From Chrysochromulina parva (Eukaryota; Haptophyta; Prymnesiales; Chrysochromulinaceae): a stretch of 22,104 nt of DNA. Position 1 is the first letter of the stretch, and every line of letters starts with the position of its first letter. The translations under genes and the position numbers were made by a program. The DNA is taken from contig PJAB01000687.1 in NCBI GenBank assembly GCA_002887195.1, positions 1 through 22,104 on the forward strand, read 5' to 3'. The notes under the pieces were generated by a model. That model was not told the origin of the DNA and did not search any database. It worked only from the letters and a program-made list of their open reading frames with translations. Below are positions 17,180 to 22,104 of the stretch, piece after piece.

Positions 17180-17926
17180 TTACTCCCTCCATAACGAAAA
17201 CTGCGGCACCGCAGCAGTGGCTCTCTGGTCAGGCTCGTCGTCGTCATCCAGGAGTTCGAGCGGATCGATAGCGCCAGCCGCTGCATGCTCGGGCACGTTG
17301 GGGAGTCTAGAGCTGCTGCCCTTGGTCGATGAGCTGCGTGCCGACGACCCACCTAACGAGGGGCCGGTTCGTACGTATGCCGAGCCCGGTCGAGAATAAA
17401 AAGGTAGCTTAGATGAGCTTATGGCAGCATCACTGCCGGAGGCAACGCCCTCGTTCTTGAGAGCGTCATCCTCCTCCTCATCATCATCAACATCCACTTT
17501 GCGGATCACGCGTTTCTCAATCAGCTCGGCTTTCGGTGTGCGCGTGAAGCCTCGTGCAGCAAATAAGGGCCACAGCGCGTCGGAGATGGAGGCAAAGTCA
17601 CACGCAGTGCGGCCGGCACTATCCTGAAGCGTCCCGTTCGCGCCCGCCGCGAGCAGCATGTGAAGAATCTTGCCATGCTCCTGGAAAGCGGCCGCATGCA
17701 GCGCGGTGCTGCTGGTGCCGTCGTCGTTGCGTACGTTGGGGTCACAGCCGGCGTCGAGCAGCAGCTGCACGACTTCCTCGTGTCCCCAAATTGTTGCGGC
17801 GCAGAGCGGACTGACGCCGTCCGACCCGAGCGCGTCGATGTCAGTCTCCGCATTGTCGATGAGAAACGCGACCACCGACGTCTGCCCACTCGCTGCCGCC
17901 TCGCACAGGCTGACGCGGGTTATCAT
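17180..17926 (-). CDS. Ankyrin-repeat protein
   Basis: The first 125 residues of this 248-aa product hold about four ankyrin repeats: LCEAAASGQTSVVAFLI, SPLCAATIWGHEEVVQLLLDAG, TALHAAAFQEHGKILHMLLAAG and a partial one ending with GRTACDFA. These repeats bind protein partners. The rest is soluble: an Asp/Glu patch (VDVDDDEEEDD), a Ser/Gly-rich stretch and a short acidic element near the C-terminus (DPLELLDDDDEPD), ending in FSLWRE. ATG is at 17926-17924 and TAA at 17182-17180. It is divergently arranged with the BT1 transporter (258-bp gap) and directly upstream of the bestrophin-like gene. The partner and role are unknown. Confidence 0.85.
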   Translation of the reverse strand: MITRVSLCEAAASGQTSVVAFLIDNAETDIDALGSDGVSPLCAATIWGHEEVVQLLLDAGCDPNVRNDDGTSSTALHAAAFQEHGKILHMLLAAGANGTLQDSAGRTACDFASISDALWPLFAARGFTRTPKAELIEKRVIRKVDVDDDEEEDDALKNEGVASGSDAAISSSKLPFYSRPGSAYVRTGPSLGGSSARSSSTKGSSSRLPNVPEHAAAGAIDPLELLDDDDEPDQRATAAVPQFSLWRE

Positions 17927-18014
17927 GCTCCGTCGCGCTCTGGTTTGCGGGCGGGTTCACGAGGTAAGAAATGTGTAGGAAAACGAAGTTCTTCAGTATG
18001 AATACTGTATGAAT

Positions 18015-18053
18015 AGGTCAGATTTTGCCAAGACACGCTGTGAAAGGTCAGAT
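18015..18053. repeat. Short direct repeat AGGTCAGAT in the divergent promoter
   Basis: The 9-mer occurs at 18015-18023 and 18045-18053, 30 bp apart, in the 258-bp gap between the ankyrin gene and the BT1 transporter. It could be paired factor sites; chance is possible for a 9-mer. Confidence 0.35.
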
Positions 18054-18184
18054 CTGAACGCAGCGTGGCCACACCCACCGGCTGCTCTGAAACGGCTGTG
18101 CTGGTGCGGAAGCTCCGACCATGAGTCGGCGCGGAATGCACGACGAGGGGTGGAACACGAGAGTGTACCCCTTTCGTTACCAAC

Positions 18185-19999
18185 ATGCCGAACCTCGGCT
18201 CGATCGCGTCCAAGCAGGGCTCATACAGCGATAGCGCCGTGCTGCGGCGCGCCTCGAGCCTCGACTACAAGGGCAGTACCACAGGATCCTTTGTGGGAGG
18301 CGGCAGCAGCAGCTACGTGGCGGCGGGGGCACGTGACTCAGAGCTAGCCGCAGCAACGCGGGACATTGACACGAACCTGCTTGGCGACAACCAGGCTGGT
18401 GGGCTGCCCATGCATGGTCGCTACCGATTAGGCTTCTTCGCCCAGTACTTTACCGTGGGCGTCATCTATGGAGGCCTGCCGGCCACGACTTACGGGTTCT
18501 TGCTTGGCTACCTCAACACGCCATCCTACGTGTATTCGACGTGCACGACGTTGCTGGCACTCCCTTGGAGCTTCAAATTCATCTTAGGGGCAATCAACGA
18601 CTGCGTGCCCATCATGGGCTATCGGCGCAAGCCCTACATGGTCATCGGGTGGACGATTTGCGCGGCGATGCTGGTTGTGCTCTTCTTGTATCCGCTTCCC
18701 GAGCCATACTACTGCATCGACCCGACGACGCTAGAGTACGACCTCGAGATAGCGCCGTGCAACAAGGGGGCTGCCCAGGCAGGCACTATCCCCACCATCC
18801 TCATGATCTTCGCCTCGTTTGGCTACGTGATTGCCGACGTAGCCGCCGATGGCCTCACAGTGCAGTACGCGCGCGCGGAGCCCGAGAGCAGGCGAGGGTA
18901 CACGCAGTCGACGGCGTACTTGACGCGCGCGCTCGGGCAGGTGTTCGCGAGCCTGATCGTCGGCTTCGGCATGAATGGGTACGAGTACCTGGGCAGTTTT
19001 GAGTACAGCCTCACCTTCAATGAGGTGTGCCTCATCTTCGCGGTGCTTGCCGCGGCAATGGTACCCATCTCGATCTTCTGCGTCGACGAGAAGCGCCTGC
19101 TCGAGCGGCACACCTTCAGCGAGTACGCGGGCGCCACATGGCAGCTCATGCGCTCGAAGGCCTTCTTCTACGTAGTTCTCTTTCAATTCTTCAACCCGGC
19201 CATCCAGTACGTCAGTACCACCGCGGGCTCCCAAGTGCAGCGCTACTGGGCGGGCGTTGAGACGCTTCAAGCTCAGCTCGCGAGCGTCGTGGCGTACCTC
19301 TTCTTCTCGCTGGCGCTGTACATTGTGCGCGAGCGCTTTCTGCACATCTCGTGGCGCCTGATGCTCATCCTCACCACGGCCTCGCTCAACGTGATCGACG
19401 TGCCCTTCTCCATGCTCACCGTCTTCGACGTCGTGCGCAACCAGTATTTCTACCTCGGCGAGACGCTGCTCACCGAACTGCCCGCCGCCGCATTCTTCGT
19501 CGTCTCGTGCTTCGTGATCGTCGAGATGGCCACCGCCGACAATGAGGGCCTCATCTACGGTCTGCTGACCACCGTCTCCAACTGCGGCAAGTCCCTGCCC
19601 AACGCCTTCAGCAACCAGCTCTATGGTCTCTTCTATCCCGCCCTGAGCGATTCGTCCAATTACATTGCCGCGCGTGGCGGCGACCAGCAGTGCTTCCGGG
19701 TCGTCGTCGCATGCTCAATTGCCGTGGGCTACGCCTTTTCGTTCGCGTCCCTGGTCACGATGCCGCTCCTGCCCAACCAGAAGGCCGACGCCCAGCATCG
19801 ACTCGCTACGTGGCCCCATCACACGGGCTACGCGGTGGCCACGTGCACGCTCATCTTCCTCGGCTTAGGCTATTCGCTCACGGTCAACTTTCTGGCGCTC
19901 ACGCCGCTCGCGTGCCTGGAGTTCGTTGGAGGCCAGGGCTGCGGTACCGACGAGAGCGGCTCCGGCTCCGGTGAGGTCGGCATGGCGCAGCCGTGCTGA
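18185..19999 (+). CDS. BT1-family transporter (folate/biopterin transporter)
   Basis: This is a 604-aa MFS-type carrier of the BT1 family, found in plants, algae, cyanobacteria and kinetoplastids, where members move folates or pterins. Seen: a Ser-rich hydrophilic N-terminus (about 1-80) followed by about 12 hydrophobic segments. Family motifs are WSFKFILGAINDCVPIMGYRRKPY (about 130-151 in pieces: FKFILGAINDCVPI and GYRRKPYMVIGW) and DVAADGLTVQYARAEPE...RRGYTQS (about 218-242), plus a conserved NEGLIYGLLTTVSN near the C-terminal half. A Gly/Ser tail ends the protein. ATG is at 18185 and TGA at 19997-19999. The cargo within the BT1 family cannot be chosen from sequence alone. Confidence 0.9.
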   Translation: MPNLGSIASKQGSYSDSAVLRRASSLDYKGSTTGSFVGGGSSSYVAAGARDSELAAATRDIDTNLLGDNQAGGLPMHGRYRLGFFAQYFTVGVIYGGLPATTYGFLLGYLNTPSYVYSTCTTLLALPWSFKFILGAINDCVPIMGYRRKPYMVIGWTICAAMLVVLFLYPLPEPYYCIDPTTLEYDLEIAPCNKGAAQAGTIPTILMIFASFGYVIADVAADGLTVQYARAEPESRRGYTQSTAYLTRALGQVFASLIVGFGMNGYEYLGSFEYSLTFNEVCLIFAVLAAAMVPISIFCVDEKRLLERHTFSEYAGATWQLMRSKAFFYVVLFQFFNPAIQYVSTTAGSQVQRYWAGVETLQAQLASVVAYLFFSLALYIVRERFLHISWRLMLILTTASLNVIDVPFSMLTVFDVVRNQYFYLGETLLTELPAAAFFVVSCFVIVEMATADNEGLIYGLLTTVSNCGKSLPNAFSNQLYGLFYPALSDSSNYIAARGGDQQCFRVVVACSIAVGYAFSFASLVTMPLLPNQKADAQHRLATWPHHTGYAVATCTLIFLGLGYSLTVNFLALTPLACLEFVGGQGCGTDESGSGSGEVGMAQPC

Positions 20000-20445
20000 A
20001 TCAACTCGTGCATCGGGAACGCTTGCTCTTCACTTGTTGTCCACTCTCCGCGGACGGAGGTCCGATAGAGGTCCGAGCAGCAAGCACGGACGGAGCAGCC
20101 TCGAGCAAAGACGGAGACACTCTGAGTAACTGAGAGGGCGGGCAGGACTCTTGAGCGACCGCCGAGCGCACAACTGGTGATAAAACGCGAACGTCAACAC
20201 ACCTCACACGCCCCGCCGTTCCGCCATCGCGGTACACTCGCGTTTGTACGGTATTTACTAGGTAGTACAAAGTGGTCAATACTACGCGGCCGTCTGTTGT
20301 TAACTTGTTTGCTCACGTCGCCAACGCACCACGCAGCGCAACGTTGGGTACGGCTCTTCAGTCCCTTATTGGCAATTCTGCGGCGCGCGGTACACCTGAG
20401 ACTACACGCTGCACCGTGCACGTGCGTTCTGCGTACAGCTTAGGT
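20000..20445. other. 446-bp intergenic region between convergent genes
   Basis: It separates the stop codons of the BT1 transporter (plus) and the 2OG oxygenase (minus). It carries a short repeat AGGTCCGA at 20058-20065 and 20069-20076, and is otherwise unremarkable. No tRNA, TATA-like pair or domain-bearing frame seen. Confidence 0.45.
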
Positions 20446-21690
20446 TCAGCATACATAGAGGCCGGTTTCCTTGCGCCCATGGTTGGCCGGCAGCCGACAC
20501 GACTTGGGCGCTATGGCCTCCGAGAAGTTGATGGCGATGGAGATACGCGCATTCTCGGGCATCTCTCCCTTGGCGCAAGCTTCGGCGGCCGCCACACTAT
20601 GGTCGCTTCGTCCCAGAGCGTCCCTCGGCGGCTCCGCGGAGACGATCTGGCCCAGCACAGCGTGAGGAATGCTTCCAGGAAAGAGCCAGAGCGTTCCCGG
20701 GGTCGGAGGAACAGCGAGATACGAATGGGACGCATTCGAGGAGGAATGCCTTCCTCCACGGAAAAGCAGCCGACCACCATTGCTCTCTTCCACGCTCGCG
20801 CCCTCATCCACAAAGTACACCGCGGACCAGCGGAGCGGGTCGTGTACATGCATGAAGTTCAGGTCTGATGAGCGGTTGACGTTGAGCCAAGCGTAGGCCG
20901 AGTGCAGCTCACCTGCGCGTGGTCGTCTCGACTCGTCCGGGTACTGATAGAGACTCTCTCTGCCTTCCGCTGCCTCACCCATAACTTCCATCGCCAAGCT
21001 CGCGATTTCGTGCACCTGCCGGCATCCGCGTAGCCGCGCGTACTCGCTCTGGTCCTCACACCCCTCGAAAATCGTCGTTGAACTTTGGTAGCCGCCCCAA
21101 TTGGTCTTCCGCTCTCCATTGTACCCCTCGCCGCCAGCACCATCGGCCGCCGCCTCCATCTCGAGGGAGGCCTGTCGAATCTGGTCGTTGAGAGGAGCCG
21201 AAAGAGCTTGTGTGAGCTCAAATCTGTGGATGACGTCGGAGAGTCCTTGCTTACTTTTGCCAGATCCGCGGGCACCTGCGCACCCGTAGTCGCACGGCAG
21301 CACGAACGTCTCGTGTCTTGCGAAAACGCCGCCCTTTCCGGCGGCGGAGCGGCCAGCATCAACGAGTGGGGCAAAGGTGGACCAATGAGGAAGGCTCAAT
21401 AATCTGGAACCAGGTGCGAGCAACGTGGTTCGCAGGTCGTTGTCGTCTGGGTCCTCCCCATCGTGGTCCGCCAGAGGACTCTCGTCCTCTGCACCCGCGG
21501 CGGCCGGGTCCGCCACGGTGCTCGTAAACGAGAGTGTGAGTTGAGAGCGCCCCCTGTGAAAGTGCGCAGTGGCGACTGTGAATGAAAGACGTCCCCTTGA
21601 AACCAGCAGCAGCACACTCGCCGGTGTCGCCGTGTGGCCCCTGCAGCCTGCTGTGGCCCATGCCCCATGCACGCGACACTCCGGCAGCAC
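20446..21690 (-). CDS. 2OG-Fe(II) oxygenase-like protein (TIGR02466-like), 5' end unresolved
   Basis: The C-terminal half looks like the 2-oxoglutarate/Fe(II) hydroxylase family in which the first metal ligands are HxH-type. Seen: TNWGGYQS, then YAWLNVN, the HVHD motif (about codons 280-283), SAVYFV, PGTLWLFPGSIPHAV with the distal His (about 344) and ARISIAINF with the 2OG-binding Arg (about 380). The substrate is unknown. The frame opens with GTG at 21690, after an in-frame TAA at 21723-21721, and has no ATG for about 177 codons. The first Met would cut into the predicted N-terminal core, so an upstream exon supplying the start is likely. Good acceptor-like sites (pyrimidines then CAG) lie at about 21577-21576 and 21555-21554. 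The stop is TAG or equivalent at 20448-20446. The given left boundary is firm; the right one is only the open frame. Confidence 0.65.
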   Translation of the reverse strand: MLPECRVHGAWATAGCRGHTATPASVLLLVSRGRLSFTVATAHFHRGRSQLTLSFTSTVADPAAAGAEDESPLADHDGEDPDDNDLRTTLLAPGSRLLSLPHWSTFAPLVDAGRSAAGKGGVFARHETFVLPCDYGCAGARGSGKSKQGLSDVIHRFELTQALSAPLNDQIRQASLEMEAAADGAGGEGYNGERKTNWGGYQSSTTIFEGCEDQSEYARLRGCRQVHEIASLAMEVMGEAAEGRESLYQYPDESRRPRAGELHSAYAWLNVNRSSDLNFMHVHDPLRWSAVYFVDEGASVEESNGGRLLFRGGRHSSSNASHSYLAVPPTPGTLWLFPGSIPHAVLGQIVSAEPPRDALGRSDHSVAAAEACAKGEMPENARISIAINFSEAIAPKSCRLPANHGRKETGLYVC

Positions 21691-21825
21691 GACCAGCTGA
21701 CTGCACTGACTGGCACACGATTATCTCTTGGCACCACAGCACACACCAGCACACGAAACAGCCACACACGATGCCAAAGCCCGAGCATCAGCATTGCCCT
21801 CAGAAGGGCGGACCGACCGGCCTCA

Positions 21826-21924
21826 CTCGCCCACCTCGTCTATGCGCGCGCCGTTGTGGCGGCAGTTGGATATCTGTTGCCCATCACGACGCCCATCTCG
21901 CCCACCTCGTCTATGCGCGCGCCG
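21826..21924. repeat. 28-bp perfect direct repeat, 71 bp apart (21826-21853 and 21897-21924)
   Basis: The unit CTCGCCCACCTCGTCTATGC plus GCGCGCCG occurs twice without mismatch. Each copy contains AGGT on the minus strand, at the same relative position. Confidence 0.95.
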
Positions 21925-21928
21925 CACG

Positions 21929-22104
21929 TCAGTGTCCCGGTCGGATCATGCCACCACCCCTCGTGAGGCTGCTCCGCGACACCGAGGCCGCCCCTCGCGA
22001 CGCCGTGGCCGGCGTCGCGAAGACCGCCTCGTTGAGCGCCGCGAGTGTGCCCGAGGCCGAGGCAAGACCAGCCACATTGAACCCAATCCTCGCGGCCATG
22101 GCGA
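21929..22104 (-). CDS. Partial minus-strand frame running off the right edge (3' end)
   Basis: A minus-strand frame enters from the right edge, with an ATG at 22099-22097, and ends at TGA 21931-21929 (56 aa from that ATG). Its codons favour G or C at the third position, and the product is Ala/Ser/Gly/Thr-rich (MAARIGFNVAGLASASGTL...), unlike the Arg/Gly/His-rich alternative frames. It could be the C-terminus of a gene outside the window, or a short leader-like N-terminus of something spliced. No domain is recognised. Confidence 0.35.
   Translation of the reverse strand, partial: AMAARIGFNVAGLASASGTLAALNEAVFATPATASRGAASVSRSSLTRGGGMIRPGH

Noticed and set aside
21634..21966. Plus-strand 110-codon frame at the right edge containing both 28-bp repeats
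   Set aside because: The repeats are read in different frames, and the product is Ser/Thr/Pro-rich with no domain; likely chance.

Overview
The window looks like nuclear DNA of a photosynthetic protist. It is GC-rich and gene-dense, with about 13 genes in 22 kb, mostly single long exons with short intergenic gaps. The families are eukaryotic: VPS29, CAP-Gly, SANT/Myb, C2/EF-hand, SET, METTL21-type methyltransferase and an ABCB half-transporter. One gene, a catalytically dead ClpP (ClpR), starts with a signal-peptide-like leader followed by a basic stretch, as expected for import into a secondary plastid. A folate/biopterin (BT1) transporter and a bestrophin-like channel also fit an alga. A haptophyte or another red-plastid lineage is my best guess, from general character only; no species is identified. 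Several long open frames begin with GTG, so I moved starts to the first in-frame ATG (methyltransferase, SET, ORF 10264, ClpR, VPS29).

Layout. From 159 to 10062 all genes are on the minus strand: a METTL21-like methyltransferase; one very large spliced gene (5565 to 1091) joining EF-hand, C2, SANT and a cupin-like region; a SET-domain protein; an ABCB half-transporter with an extra N-terminal membrane domain; and a small AGTRAP-like membrane protein. A divergent gap of about 200 bp leads to three plus-strand genes: an unrecognised 254-aa protein, ClpR, and a CAP-Gly protein carrying two CbbX/SpoVK-type AAA+ domains. Three minus-strand genes follow (VPS29, a bestrophin-like channel, an ankyrin-repeat protein), then the plus-strand BT1 transporter. 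Near the right edge are a minus-strand 2OG-Fe(II) oxygenase with an unresolved 5' end and a fragment running off the window.

The two most interesting points are these. (1) The two large minus-strand frames at 1091-3475 and 3208-5565 are best read as one 1463-codon gene joined by an 83-nt intron. The first 34 nt of that intron, plus the last nucleotides before it, are a near-perfect copy of the intron/exon-2 boundary. This is the signature expected of intron gain by tandem duplication of an AGGT-containing exon segment. (2) A CAP-Gly microtubule-binding domain is fused to two CbbX-like AAA+ ATPase modules, an architecture I do not recognise. The genes do not form an obvious single pathway; the order looks like ordinary compact eukaryotic packing. 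I saw no tRNA, rRNA, CRISPR array or transposon.
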